Origin: Candidatus Scybalocola faecipullorum
GTDB taxonomy: Bacteria; Bacillota; Clostridia; Lachnospirales; Lachnospiraceae
Length of the DNA: 64,000 nt
Reading direction: 5' to 3'
Assembly: GCA_018716485.1 (NCBI GenBank)
Contig: DVJY01000037.1
Span: 1 to 64,000 of the forward strand
Position numbers and translations under genes: made by a program
Shown here: piece by piece, positions 9,305 through 18,576 of the stretch
Layout: every line of letters starts with the position of its first letter
Numbering within the stretch: the first letter of the stretch is position 1
The notes under the pieces: model-generated
What the model was told of the DNA's origin: nothing
Databases searched by the model: none
What the model saw: only the letters and a program-made list of their open reading frames with translations

Positions 9305-10192
9305 TTACTTCTTAAATGTTAGTATAATTTTTATTTTTTTACCGTTGATCTCTGCCTTTACCTTACCTCCCATTTTCTCCATCAGTTCACGGACAATCGT
9401 CAGGCCAAGCCCTGTGCCTCCATGACGCCTTGCCGGGTCATGTCTGTAAAAACGTTCAAACAGGCGTTCCCCATCGATATCTGTTTCATTGTCTGTCAAA
9501 TGATTGATAAATATCAGCCGTTCTCCTGTCTGAATGATTTTTAAGTCTCCGGCGCCGTGGATAATCGCGTTATTAATAAGATTTCTGAAAATACGCTTTA
9601 AGCAGTCTGCCGACACGACCGCTTTCAAAGACTCCTGTTCAAAATCCAGTTCGGGATATGTTCCTTTTTTCTCAAATGCCTCATAAAATCCCGCCAGGCT
9701 TTCACACAATACAGGAAATACTTCCATCGGCGCGCACTCCGGCTCGTAAGTTTCATTACACAGCTTTGTGTATAAAAACAGTTCGTCCAAAAGCTGCTCC
9801 ACATCATCAAGCCGCTGCTTTACAATCTGAACATATTGCCGCTCTTTTTCATTGATTTCCGACTGTTCCAGAAGCTGAAGATAGCCTGATGCGCCGGTCA
9901 AAGGCGTCCGAATATCATGGGATACGGCTGAAATTGTATATTTCAATTCTTTTTGCGCCTTCCTTGACTCTTTGGCCAGATCACTTTCTCTGTCAAGCCG
10001 GGCATTCACCGCGCGGCACAGTCTGAGAAAGCTTTTGCTGCGGACGTCTGTCCATGTCCGCAGATTGCTCCCCTGAGGCGCATCTTCCAGCTGCCCCGCA
10101 ATTTCATTGATCTGACAGGAACAGCGGATCACTGTTAAGATTGATATGATACTGATACAAATACACAAAATCAGCCAGACTGCCATCTTCAT
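9305..10192 (-). CDS. Sensor histidine kinase
   Basis: 295 residues. A single membrane helix at about 3-22 is followed directly by a short linker, a HisKA dimerisation domain with the phosphoacceptor His92 in [10 protein letters not shown], and a HATPase domain with [10 protein letters not shown] (N box) and GGTGLGLTI (G2 box). The lack of an extracellular sensor loop fits intramembrane-sensing kinases paired with ABC transporters. It is the last gene of the operon, 6 bp after the permease, and would phosphorylate the regulator encoded at 12005-12691. The signal is likely an antimicrobial peptide or bacitracin-like drug, by context only. Confidence 0.9.
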   Translation of the reverse strand: MKMAVWLILCICISIISILTVIRCSCQINEIAGQLEDAPQGSNLRTWTDVRSKSFLRLCRAVNARLDRESDLAKESRKAQKELKYTISAVSHDIRTPLTGASGYLQLLEQSEINEKERQYVQIVKQRLDDVEQLLDELFLYTKLCNETYEPECAPMEVFPVLCESLAGFYEAFEKKGTYPELDFEQESLKAVVSADCLKRIFRNLINNAIIHGAGDLKIIQTGERLIFINHLTDNETDIDGERLFERFYRHDPARRHGGTGLGLTIVRELMEKMGGKVKAEINGKKIKIILTFKK

Positions 10193-10198
10193 TCCCCT

Positions 10199-11017
10199 TT
10201 AAATATCTTTCTTCTTTAACACTAAAATACTCAGGCCGGCATAAAATGCAAGCCATACCAGCGGCACTGCGATGCACTGAATATAAACACCGATGCTGAA
10301 ATTTCCGCTGGCATCAGTAATTTTATTCGTAATTCCAAATAACGTATAGTTTAAAAATGTGCTGTTCATTTTAATCGTTGATAAAATGCTTTGAAGCAGT
10401 GTGACGAGAAGTCCTGTTGGAAAAATAATCGCTCCCGCAATGGCCGCGCCTTCACTACGAGTCAGTACATATATAAATATCATCTGAGCCGCCCATGCCG
10501 CTCCGGCAGCCAGCAGTGCGGTCATGGTACATACATAGCTTTTTAAATCTGCTGTCGGAATCTCAAGATTGCCTGCCCGAATCCCGGCCTTAATCATTAA
10601 AAACATTACAGCCGCCGTAACAGCGGTGACCGCTGCCATTACAATAATTTTACTGAAAATATAGTGGGTCCGGCTGCCATGTACAGATAATATATTTTTT
10701 ATATATCCGCGTTTAAAATCTCCATATATAAAAATTGCACTGATCAGGCAGATGACTGTCACAAAGCCGTTGCCCCTGACCATATTTTCCATAAAGAAAG
10801 TAATGTCGTTACTTTGCATCCAATTAATCGCCGCTTTATCACTTTCTAAAATCTCCATCCCAGCTTCCTGCGCCTGTAACCGAAATTCAGGATTTACAAT
10901 AATTACCACTGTGACCATTGCCAAAACAACAACGGCTGCTGTAATTCCAAGAATAATATAAAGCGATTTCTGTCTTAAAAGCCGTTTAAAGTCCATACGC
11001 ATCAGATTAAACATCAT
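10199..11017 (-). CDS. ABC-2 type transporter permease (bacitracin-export type)
   Basis: About 272 residues from the ATG at 11017, preceded by GGGAGG with a 5-bp gap; a longer frame to 11065 has no ribosome site. The start overlaps the stop of the ATPase gene (11007) by 11 bp, so translation is coupled. The N-terminal FKRLLRQKSLYIILG leads into the first of about six membrane helices, with a large external loop after the first, as in BcrB/ABC-2 permeases. It partners the ATPase encoded upstream, presumably for drug or peptide efflux or immunity. Confidence 0.82.
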   Translation of the reverse strand: MMFNLMRMDFKRLLRQKSLYIILGITAAVVVLAMVTVVIIVNPEFRLQAQEAGMEILESDKAAINWMQSNDITFFMENMVRGNGFVTVICLISAIFIYGDFKRGYIKNILSVHGSRTHYIFSKIIVMAAVTAVTAAVMFLMIKAGIRAGNLEIPTADLKSYVCTMTALLAAGAAWAAQMIFIYVLTRSEGAAIAGAIIFPTGLLVTLLQSILSTIKMNSTFLNYTLFGITNKITDASGNFSIGVYIQCIAVPLVWLAFYAGLSILVLKKKDI

Positions 11018-11918
11018 ATTCGCCTCCCATCCGTTCAAGAAAATATGTTTCCAAATCCATCGCATGCATATACAGCGACTTTACAGCCACATGCCCATCG
11101 GCAAAGGCCGTATTGACCGCTGCCGTATCTGCATAACCGAAAATTCGTATTTCCCCTCCCGGCCGTATCTGATAGTTTCTAAGACCAAGCCGCTGCTCAA
11201 GAAGCACCGACGCCTTTTTAGGCTGGTCCACACGCACATACATATAATCCTGACACTTTTCGCGAAGCTGTTCATCTGTCATCTGCTCAATCAGCTGTCC
11301 GTCTTTAATAATGCCGTAACAAGTTGCTATTTTACTTAATTCCCCAAGTATATGGGAACTGATTAAAATTGTCATATGTTCTTCTTCATTCAGTTTCACA
11401 ATCATATGCCGTATATCGGAAATACCTTCCGGATCCAGACCGTTGATGGGTTCGTCCAAAATAAGCAGATCCGGTTTTCCCACTATCGCCAGCGCAATGC
11501 CGAGTCTCTGCTTCATACCCATTGAAAACGTTTTGACTTTCTTTTTGCCTGCATTTTTAAGCCCAAGGCGTTCAATCACTTCGCCGACCCTTTGTCTGGC
11601 ATCAGTCAGCCCCATGAGTTCGGCTTTAAAAAGCAGATTATGATATGCCGAAAAATTCGGATAAATTCCGGCTTCTTCCACAAGCACACCCATCCGCCTT
11701 CGGATATGATCACTGATATGCTTCTGTCCAAACAGTTCTATATCTCCGGCATCGGGCCACACAAGACCCGAAATCATTTTTAAGGTTGTTGATTTTCCTG
11801 AACCGTTTCTTCCGATAAATCCGTAAATATCTCCCTGACGCACGCGCAAATGCACTTGATCGACCACTTTGCTCCGGCCATAGTATTTTGTCAGTCCTGT
11901 TGTCTGTATAACATCCAT
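11007..11918 (-). CDS. ABC transporter ATP-binding protein (BcrA-like)
   Basis: 303 residues. Walker A GRNGSGKST lies at 36-44, signature FSMGMKQRLGIA near 135-146 and Walker B LLILDEP near 155-161, with an ISSHIL switch region. The C-terminal 80 residues form the extra domain usual in drug-resistance ATPases of the BcrA type. It follows the response regulator gene by 86 bp and precedes its permease with an overlap. The regulator-ATPase-permease-kinase order suggests self-regulated resistance to a cell-envelope antibiotic. Confidence 0.9.
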   Translation of the reverse strand: MDVIQTTGLTKYYGRSKVVDQVHLRVRQGDIYGFIGRNGSGKSTTLKMISGLVWPDAGDIELFGQKHISDHIRRRMGVLVEEAGIYPNFSAYHNLLFKAELMGLTDARQRVGEVIERLGLKNAGKKKVKTFSMGMKQRLGIALAIVGKPDLLILDEPINGLDPEGISDIRHMIVKLNEEEHMTILISSHILGELSKIATCYGIIKDGQLIEQMTDEQLREKCQDYMYVRVDQPKKASVLLEQRLGLRNYQIRPGGEIRIFGYADTAAVNTAFADGHVAVKSLYMHAMDLETYFLERMGGEYDV

Positions 11919-12004
11919 GACTTTACCTCCATTACTTTTGATGGTTCTATTTTCGGAAATAAACGCCCAAAAAGCGCAAACAAAAGTTTAAGAAAGGTTA
12001 AAGT

Positions 12005-12691
12005 TTAAAGACGCTGATCTGAACACATTTTAAAACCAATGCCCCATACTGTCTGTATATAATCATCCGTCCCGCTTTCCTTAAGTTTGGAACGGATGTT
12101 GCTGATATGTACATTAATGGTCTTATCTTCCACAAAATAGTCCTGATTCCATACAGCTTCGTAGATTTCCTGTTTTGTAAATACTTTCTTCGGACGCCGT
12201 ACAAGCAGTTCTGCAATATCGAATTCGTGACGTGTCAGAGGCACTGGCTGTCCGCACGCATAAAGTGTCCTCTCTTCCATATCCAAACGCCACTGTCCGA
12301 ATCTCAAATTTTGTGAATGATCAACTTCTCTGTTTTGCCGGCGAAGCTGCACTTGAATTCTCGCCCACAGTTCTTCCATCTCAAACGGCTTGGTCATATA
12401 ATCATCCGCGCCGATGCCGAGAAGATTGACTTTATCTGCCAACCCGTCTCTTGCAGATAAAACAATGACCGGAACCGAACTTTCTTTCCTGATTTCTCTA
12501 AGAAAATCCTCCCCTGATATTCCGGGAAGCATCAAATCTGCGATGATCAGATCCGGCGAATACATTTTCCACAAAAGAATACCTTCTGTCCCCGAATATG
12601 CCTGCCGGATCTGTGCACCCTGCTGTGTTAAAAATTTTGTGACAGCCTGATTAATATCATTGTCATCTTCTACAATTAAAATCTGTGCCAT
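12005..12691 (-). CDS. OmpR-family response regulator
   Basis: 228 residues from the ATG at 12691, which has GGAGG 10 bp upstream; a longer frame to 12742 is less likely. The receiver domain shows acidic residues at 8-10, phosphoacceptor Asp52 in the DLIIADLMLPG stretch and a conserved Lys in TKPF. The C-terminal winged helix has RRPKKVFTKQEI and the ending YIQTVWGIGFKM typical of OmpR/PhoB proteins. It is the first gene of the operon. An extended -10 (TGG-TAGAAT on the minus strand near 12749-12754) may serve it, facing away from the MATE promoter. Confidence 0.92.
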   Translation of the reverse strand: MAQILIVEDDNDINQAVTKFLTQQGAQIRQAYSGTEGILLWKMYSPDLIIADLMLPGISGEDFLREIRKESSVPVIVLSARDGLADKVNLLGIGADDYMTKPFEMEELWARIQVQLRRQNREVDHSQNLRFGQWRLDMEERTLYACGQPVPLTRHEFDIAELLVRRPKKVFTKQEIYEAVWNQDYFVEDKTINVHISNIRSKLKESGTDDYIQTVWGIGFKMCSDQRL

Positions 12692-12802
12692 ATTTCGTAT
12701 TCCTCCATACTCTCTTGGATATAAATTCTGCACATTATGCAACTATTCTACCATAAACATACTTCCGCGTACAGCTGCAGTCAAAAAGAAGCTCTCATCT
12801 GC

Positions 12803-12832
12803 TTGACAAGCCAATATCGTGCGATTTATAAT
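12803..12832 (+). promoter_or_regulatory. Promoter of the MATE exporter gene
   Basis: TTGACA (12803-12808), an 18-bp spacer and TATAAT (12827-12832), both perfect consensus. Predicted start near 12839, about 45 nt before the start codon. Confidence 0.78.
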
Positions 12833-12883
12833 GAGAAATGTCAGCATTTTGTACGAAATCGGACTTTTTTGGAGGGAATAACT

Positions 12884-14185
12884 TTGAAACATCATTTGAA
12901 ACGTCAATTTTTTTCAGCAGTGCTGCCATCGATGCTCGCTTTTATGTTCTCCGGTATCTACGCGATCGTCGACGGTTTTTTTGTCGGCCGCAACGTCGGC
13001 GACACTGGTCTTGCCGCCGTTAATATTGCCTATCCTCTCGTCGCTCTTTTACAGGCCGCAGGCACCGGTATAGGCATGGGCGGATCCATCCGGCTTTCGA
13101 TTGAAAGCGGCCGCGGAAATGACGATGCGCGAAAAAGCTATGCCAAAATGACTCTGATTCTGCTGCTTGCAGCATCGGCTGTCATTTCAGTTATATTATT
13201 TTTTGTATACCGACCTGTCCTTGTACTTTTCGGCGCTGAGGGGGATATACTGACGTTGGCTTGTGAATATATGGTTCCAATTGTTCTTGGCGCTGTTTTT
13301 CAAATCTTCGGCACCGGCCTTGTGCCGCTTTTAAGAAATTTTAATGACGCTGTAGGCGCCATGCTTGCAATGATCGCAGGTTTTCTCACCAACGTTGCCC
13401 TTGACTGGCTTTTTGTCTCTGTATGGTCAATGGGTATGCGCGGCGCAGCGCTGGCTACAGTCATCGGTCAGGCAGTAACTTTTCTATGCTGCTGTATTTT
13501 TCTGCAGCGGCAGAAACTCTGGCATTTTATCGCCTGCGGGAAGCTTTCCGCATCAAAAATACCGGCCATTTTAATTGTTGCCGTATCTCCGTTCGGACTG
13601 ACGCTGTCACCCAATCTTGTTATTATGATTATTAATAAAGCTGCCGCCATCTTTGGCACTTCCAAAGATATCGCGTGCTATGCAGTCGTCAGCTATGCCA
13701 TCTGTGTCGCTCAGCTGCTGCTTCAGGGTGTCGGCGACGGTGTCCAGCCGCTGATCAGCCTCCATTACGGACGCGGCGAGTCGCACAGTGCGGCCCTTCT
13801 GAGGAAATATGCCTATTTATGTGCTGCGGCGACATCAATCATCGGTATTGTTGTTTTATTTTTATGCCGGCATCTGATTCCGATTATGTTCGGCACTTCA
13901 CCGGATGTTGCCGGGGACATTGCGTTTGTGCTTCCGATATTTCTTTCGGGGCTGATTTTTGTCGCTTTCCTGCGCGTCACCATTGCTTATTTTTATGCGA
14001 CTGAGCAAAATAAACTGGCCTATCTGCTCATCTACGGCGAGCCGCTGCTACTCATTGTTTTGTACTGTATTCTTCCGAATATTTTCGACATGACCGGCGT
14101 ATGGGCCGGCGTTCCGATCAATCAGGCCATACTTTCCATCGCTGCATTGATGATTCTGACTTTTCAAAAAAAGAAACATGTATAA
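12884..14185 (+). CDS. MATE-family multidrug/Na+ antiporter, TTG start
   Basis: 433 residues with about twelve membrane helices in two halves. MLAFMFSGIYAIVDGFFVGRNVG near the N-terminus is the usual first signature of MATE exporters. The frame is open back to 12737, but only the TTG at 12884 has a strong GGAGGG site (12871-12876) and follows the promoter at 12803-12832, so I take TTG as the start. It likely exports cationic drugs using a Na+ or H+ gradient. It is divergent from the envelope-stress type operon, so shared control is possible but not shown. Confidence 0.85.
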   Translation: MKHHLKRQFFSAVLPSMLAFMFSGIYAIVDGFFVGRNVGDTGLAAVNIAYPLVALLQAAGTGIGMGGSIRLSIESGRGNDDARKSYAKMTLILLLAASAVISVILFFVYRPVLVLFGAEGDILTLACEYMVPIVLGAVFQIFGTGLVPLLRNFNDAVGAMLAMIAGFLTNVALDWLFVSVWSMGMRGAALATVIGQAVTFLCCCIFLQRQKLWHFIACGKLSASKIPAILIVAVSPFGLTLSPNLVIMIINKAAAIFGTSKDIACYAVVSYAICVAQLLLQGVGDGVQPLISLHYGRGESHSAALLRKYAYLCAAATSIIGIVVLFLCRHLIPIMFGTSPDVAGDIAFVLPIFLSGLIFVAFLRVTIAYFYATEQNKLAYLLIYGEPLLLIVLYCILPNIFDMTGVWAGVPINQAILSIAALMILTFQKKKHV

Positions 14186-14197
14186 AAAGAAAGAAAT

Positions 14198-14234
14198 GAA
14201 CATATAGACGGATCAAAAATCCGTCTATATGTTC
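14198..14234. terminator. Bidirectional hairpin between convergent genes
   Basis: A perfect 16-bp stem (14198-14213 with 14219-14234) and a 5-nt loop between the MATE gene and the convergent cydC-like gene. On the minus strand it is followed by a T-rich stretch; on the plus strand the T tract is weak. Confidence 0.75.
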
Positions 14235-14246
14235 AAGTATTATGAA

Positions 14247-15935
14247 TTATGAACTTCGGCCGTCAGCCATCGTGTATACAATATCCGCAATATTCATTGT
14301 CGATTTCCTGTGAGAGACAAGAATCACAGTCTGGTCTTTTTTCGCTTCCATCAGCGATTTTAAAATAATCCCTTCATTGAGAGCGTCAAGATTGCTTGTC
14401 GGCTCGTCTAAAAGAAGAAACGGCGCGTCATGCAGAAATGCTCTTGCAATACCGATTCTTTGACGCTCTCCGCCGGAAAGCGTGCTCCCCAGTTCACCGA
14501 CCGGCGTATGATAGCCATCGGGCAGCGACATGACAAAATCATGCAGCGAAGCTTTTTTAGCGGCTTCAATAATTTCTTCTTCGCTGGCTCCGGGGCGTCC
14601 GACAGCAATATTTCCGGCAATCGAATCATGAAAAAGATATGTCTCCTGAGTCACATAAGATTCCATATCCCGCAGATCTGACGTATTGATTTCTTGTATA
14701 TTCCGTCCGGAAATGCAAATTTCGCCGCGGTCCGTATTCCAAAAACGCATCAGCAGTTTCAGCAGTGTCGATTTTCCTGAACCGCTCCTGCCGTGAATAC
14801 CGATAATTTTTCCATGGGGCATCTGAAGCGATACATCATCAAGAATCTGCTCGTCATCATAAGCGAAACTGACATGTTTTGCCTGCGCTTCTGTAAATAC
14901 CGCAGGGGCTTTGCCTGTGATATCTTCAACCTGAGGTTTCTCATCCAACAAAGAAAGTACCCTTTCTCCGCTGGCCAATGTCTGATTTAGGTTATTGGAC
15001 AAACCAGACAGCGCCGCTGTCGGCCCAAAGGATCCCATCATGGCGATTACTGAAATCAGCATACCGTCAAAGCTGACATATCCGCCCGCATACAGTCCGC
15101 TCATCATAAACAGCATAGCAAATGAAAATGCCCAAATACAAAGATTGGTCGCAGACCGCTGCCGCCGCTCCATACAGTTTAATTGTTTTTGAATCTTTCC
15201 AAGTTCCTCCGATTTTTCCCTCATCGTTTCATTTTGCTTTTCTCCGCATCCGTACTGAATCGTTTCATCAAGGCCTCGCAGTGCATCAAGGACAAAGCTG
15301 TTCATATCGCCGAAAGCATTTCTAAATGCCATACCTTCACTGCCGCCCCGCTTTCCGTTAATCAGCGGAATCACTGCCCCCACAGTAATGTAGGCCGCCG
15401 CAGCCAGAATACCGGCCAACAGATGGAACTGTCCGATAAAAACAACCATCACTGTACACGTCAGCACAGCGATTGCGATCGGCGAAATGGTATGCGCATA
15501 AAATACTTCCAGCAGTTCAATATCACTGGTCAAAATCGCGATCAGATTGCCTTTGTCTCTGCCTTCCAGCTTGGCCGGCGCCAATGTCCTCAGCACTTTA
15601 AATACTTTATGTCTGATCAGCGCCAGCAGCTTAAAAGCAATAAAATGATTGCATGCCTGCTCGCCGTAATGCAGAATGCCCCGGGCAATGGCTGCCGTCA
15701 CCATCACCGCCAGCAGCACGGTCACCGATGTTTTAAGGAAGATACTTTCGGAAACTGCTGCTGTCCCTGCCGCACTGATACCGTGGATAAGTACGCCGCC
15801 GGCCAGTATCGTTAAAAATATGGCGCACAAATAACCGATCACGCCCAAAAGAATGGCCGCCGCCATGATATGAATCAAAGGTCTGACAAGGCCGATCAGC
15901 CGGCCCATAATTTTTATTCCGCTTCTTCTTTTCAT
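14247..15935 (-). CDS. CydC-like ABC transporter, fused membrane and ATPase domains
   Basis: 562 residues: six membrane helices in about 1-310, then an ATPase domain with Walker A GRSGSGKST, signature LSGGERQRIGIARA, Walker B FLLLDEPTSNLD and switch VSHRKS. Its start overlaps the stop of the CydD-like gene by 4 bp, so the two form a heterodimeric exporter. In characterised relatives CydDC moves cysteine or glutathione, or handles haem, for redox balance and cytochrome bd assembly. No cytochrome bd genes are visible here, so the substrate is open. Confidence 0.8.
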   Translation of the reverse strand: MKRRSGIKIMGRLIGLVRPLIHIMAAAILLGVIGYLCAIFLTILAGGVLIHGISAAGTAAVSESIFLKTSVTVLLAVMVTAAIARGILHYGEQACNHFIAFKLLALIRHKVFKVLRTLAPAKLEGRDKGNLIAILTSDIELLEVFYAHTISPIAIAVLTCTVMVVFIGQFHLLAGILAAAAYITVGAVIPLINGKRGGSEGMAFRNAFGDMNSFVLDALRGLDETIQYGCGEKQNETMREKSEELGKIQKQLNCMERRQRSATNLCIWAFSFAMLFMMSGLYAGGYVSFDGMLISVIAMMGSFGPTAALSGLSNNLNQTLASGERVLSLLDEKPQVEDITGKAPAVFTEAQAKHVSFAYDDEQILDDVSLQMPHGKIIGIHGRSGSGKSTLLKLLMRFWNTDRGEICISGRNIQEINTSDLRDMESYVTQETYLFHDSIAGNIAVGRPGASEEEIIEAAKKASLHDFVMSLPDGYHTPVGELGSTLSGGERQRIGIARAFLHDAPFLLLDEPTSNLDALNEGIILKSLMEAKKDQTVILVSHRKSTMNIADIVYTMADGRSS

Positions 15936-17677
15936 GCCAAAACCGCTCCTCTCGTCTTTCCGTAATTTTCCAGAGACTGCTGAGTATTAAAGAGCGACGC
16001 ATACAGGCCATTTTGTTCCATAAGCGCTTTGTGGTCTCCGTGTCCCGCAATTTTTCCGTGTTCGAGAACATAAATGTCATCCGCCAAGACAGCATTGGCC
16101 AGACGGTGGGATATTAAAATCACCGTTTTGGTCTTGGCCAGCTTTTTTATGACATCCATAATAATTTCTTCACTCTCTGCGTCAATGTTCGATGTTGCTT
16201 CATCAAATATATACACCGGACTGTCATGGAGCAGTGCCCGTGCAATAGCCAAACGCTGACGCTGGCCGCCTGAAAAATTGCTGCCCCGCTCTTCCAGTTT
16301 TGTCATCAGACCCTCCTGCGTCTGTAAAAAGTCCCATAAATTGACTTGCCCAAGAACATCGGCCATTTTTTCATCATCAGCCAGACCATCGGCCATCATC
16401 AGATTATCTTTGACTGTGCCTTTAAATAAATAGCTTTCATGAGTGACCAATGTTATGGTACGCATCAGCGACGCTTCCTGTATTTTTTCAATCGGCTGTC
16501 CGCCCACGGTAATCTGTCCGCCGTTCGCCTTAATCCGCCCCATCAGCAGCGCTGCCACCGTACTTTTCCCGCATCCGGATTCTCCGGCAATACATATAAA
16601 CTTTCCTGCCGGAATTTCCATAGAAACATGGTCAAGAATCCGACGCTGTCCGTCATAGGAGAAAGATACATCCCTCAAATCAATGCCTGACTGTATATTT
16701 TCTGCCGTTTCGGTGCCGTCTGCAGGAGTTTCCATATCCAACAGCCTGAAAATTTTATCACTGGCGGCCATGCCGTTCATAGCAATATGGAAAAATGAGC
16801 CGAGCAAACGAAGGGGAATAAAGAACTCTGACGCCAAAAGAATCATCGTAAAAGCGCCCGCAAATCCCATATGTCCGGACAAATATTCACTCACCGTGAC
16901 CGCCATGCCTGCGGCAGCGCCGCCATAAGCGACAATATCCATCACACTGATAGAATTGAGCTGCATAGTCAGCACTTTCATCGTGATTTTTCTGAAATGC
17001 TCTGCCTCTCTGTCCATATCTTCCGCTTTTTTGGCATCGGCTTGATAAATTTTAAGCGTTGTCAGTCCCTGAAGGTTTTCCAGAAAACTGTCGCCAAGTT
17101 CTGTATAGATACCCCAATATTTATTAAGCAGACGTTTGGCAAATTTCTGTACAGCGACAATAGATACCGGAATCAGCGGTACGCAGACAAGCAGCACGGC
17201 GCTTGCTTTCATGCTGACAGGCGACAGGGCGATAAACAACGTCACCGGCGCCAAAAGGCTGTAAAAAAGCTGAGGCACATATTTTCCGAAATATGTTTCC
17301 AGCTGTTCCACACCTTCCGTGGATATCTGAACAATCTCCGATGTTGCAATTTGTGACCGGTAGCCCGCGCCAAAGCGGAGAACTTTTGTATAAATCTTTT
17401 CTCTGAGCACGGTTTTCACTCTCGCTCCCGCCATAAAAGATGCTTTGGCCCCCTGTCTGTCACAGACAAACCGGACGGCCATGGAACAGACAATAATCAG
17501 CGCCGTCACAGCAGCCCGTTCCTCTGATATTTTCCCGGTGAGTATCGACTCAAGGAAAATTCCCGCCGCTGCAATAGCGGCAATATTCATCACCAACGCC
17601 AGCCATTGCCATACAATGTTTTGGACAATATATTTTTTAGATTCAGGCACAAGTCCCATCAGCCGTGTTTTAATCAT
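15932..17677 (-). CDS. CydD-like ABC transporter, fused membrane and ATPase domains
   Basis: 581 residues from the ATG at 17677; it overlaps the stop of the ygbA-like gene as ATGA and has an AAAGGA site. Earlier Met codons up to 17719 lack a ribosome site. Six membrane helices precede an ATPase domain with Walker A GESGCGKST, signature FSGGQRQRLAIARAL, Walker B VYIFDEATSNID and switch ISHRLA. It pairs with the CydC-like protein. Co-transcription with ygbA and ybaN suggests a role in thiol or nitrosative balance, by context. Confidence 0.82.
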   Translation of the reverse strand: MIKTRLMGLVPESKKYIVQNIVWQWLALVMNIAAIAAAGIFLESILTGKISEERAAVTALIIVCSMAVRFVCDRQGAKASFMAGARVKTVLREKIYTKVLRFGAGYRSQIATSEIVQISTEGVEQLETYFGKYVPQLFYSLLAPVTLFIALSPVSMKASAVLLVCVPLIPVSIVAVQKFAKRLLNKYWGIYTELGDSFLENLQGLTTLKIYQADAKKAEDMDREAEHFRKITMKVLTMQLNSISVMDIVAYGGAAAGMAVTVSEYLSGHMGFAGAFTMILLASEFFIPLRLLGSFFHIAMNGMAASDKIFRLLDMETPADGTETAENIQSGIDLRDVSFSYDGQRRILDHVSMEIPAGKFICIAGESGCGKSTVAALLMGRIKANGGQITVGGQPIEKIQEASLMRTITLVTHESYLFKGTVKDNLMMADGLADDEKMADVLGQVNLWDFLQTQEGLMTKLEERGSNFSGGQRQRLAIARALLHDSPVYIFDEATSNIDAESEEIIMDVIKKLAKTKTVILISHRLANAVLADDIYVLEHGKIAGHGDHKALMEQNGLYASLFNTQQSLENYGKTRGAVLA

Positions 17678-18024
17678 AAATTTTGATTCCTTTCTTTCAT
17701 TGAACATACAACATGCCATATGGCCATCACCGGATGATAAAAAAGCATCCTCGGTCCCGAAAACCGCATGACTTCTCTGATTTTTTCACGCATCTCCTTT
17801 TGATAGCAGTGGATCCGGCAGCTGCTGCAAAAAGTTTTTGTTTCCATCATCGGACAATGGCCAATTCTTGCCGCCGCATAGGATGCAAGTTTTTCGCATT
17901 CAGGACAAAGGCCTTTACTGCCATGCTTTTTGCGGCAGTAAAGGCCGATCATTTCAGAAACAATCCGCATTTCTTTTTCTCTTTTTTTGTTAAGCCCCGA
18001 ATCCTTTTTCCCATGTTTTTTCAT
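17674..18024 (-). CDS. ygbA: YgbA-like (nitrous-oxide-stimulated promoter family) protein
   Basis: About 116 residues from the ATG at 18024, chosen because a GGAGG site lies 9 bp upstream; a longer frame to 18045 is possible. Conserved cysteines occur in CPECEKLASYA, GHCPM, FCSSCRIHCY, followed by MREKIREVMRFSGPRML and HPVMAIWHV, the family signature. The Cys set suggests an Fe-S or metal site. In Enterobacteria ygbA is induced by nitric oxide and aids recovery from nitrosative stress. It begins 2 bp after the ybaN-like stop and overlaps the cydD-like start. Confidence 0.85.
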   Translation of the reverse strand: MKKHGKKDSGLNKKREKEMRIVSEMIGLYCRKKHGSKGLCPECEKLASYAAARIGHCPMMETKTFCSSCRIHCYQKEMREKIREVMRFSGPRMLFYHPVMAIWHVVCSMKERNQNL

Positions 18025-18025
18025 G

Positions 18026-18427
18026 TCAGGCTGCCTCCGTTTCATTTTCCATGCGGTTTGTTTTTACAATAAATGCCACATAAATAAAGTGCCCGACCCA
18101 TACAGCAGCCAAAAATATCCGTCCGACAGGAACATTAGCCATAAGAATAAATCCCAGCGCCATCATCGCCGTCACACTTAAAATAATCGTCCGTTTTGTT
18201 CGGATTGTCATACCCTGTCCGGCAACGAATCCTTCCAAGTGTTTTTTATAAAGCTTCGTTCCTAAAAACCATTCGTTCAATCGCCTGGAACTTCTTGCAA
18301 AAGCAAACATTGCCAGAAGCAAGAAAGGCGTTGTCGGCAAAATCGGCAATATAACGCCTGCTGCACCAAAGCCTGTACTGATCAGACCGAGAACCGACCA
18401 AAAAATTTTCATTGTTTTCTTTTTCAT
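18026..18427 (-). CDS. ybaN: DUF454 (YbaN-like) inner membrane protein
   Basis: 133 residues with three hydrophobic segments. The N-terminal run GVILPILPTTPFLLLAMFAF is the DUF454 signature and SSRRLNEWFLG lies in the first cytoplasmic loop. Start at 18427 has GGAGGAAG 7 bp upstream. It is the first gene of an operon that continues into ygbA and the cydDC-like pair. The function of the family is unknown; DUF454 genes are often near haem, respiratory or redox genes. Confidence 0.88.
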   Translation of the reverse strand: MKKKTMKIFWSVLGLISTGFGAAGVILPILPTTPFLLLAMFAFARSSRRLNEWFLGTKLYKKHLEGFVAGQGMTIRTKRTIILSVTAMMALGFILMANVPVGRIFLAAVWVGHFIYVAFIVKTNRMENETEAA

Positions 18428-18471
18428 TTTCTTCCTCCAGTGGTTAGTTTTAGCTTACTGCATGTTTTAAA

Positions 18472-18495
18472 AAGAAGCCCTCTAAAGGACTTCTT
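18472..18495 (-). terminator. Terminator/possible attenuator in the ybaN leader
   Basis: On the minus strand a 10-bp stem (18495-18486 with 18481-18472, one T-G pair) with a TTAG loop runs into five T residues. It lies downstream of the promoter at 18548-18576 and 45 bp before the ybaN start. It could end the ibrB transcript, attenuate the ybaN operon, or both. Confidence 0.65.
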
Positions 18496-18547
18496 TTACT
18501 TATTATTAAATGCAGTCAAGTTAGTCTTATTTAACTCTTCTGAAGAA

Positions 18548-18576
18548 AATATATCATATTTTCTCAATACCGTCAA
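18548..18576 (-). promoter_or_regulatory. ybaN operon promoter with palindromic operator
   Basis: Minus-strand TTGACG (18576-18571), a 17-bp spacer and TATATT (18553-18548). A perfect inverted repeat, GAAAATAT-3 nt-ATATTTTC, spans 18545-18563 and covers the -10. The -35 overlaps the stop codon of the ibrB-like gene. A repressor site is inferred. Confidence 0.65.

Noticed and set aside
15183-15815. 210-codon plus-strand frame
   Set aside because: Antisense to the intact CydC-like gene, no ribosome site and no recognisable domain.
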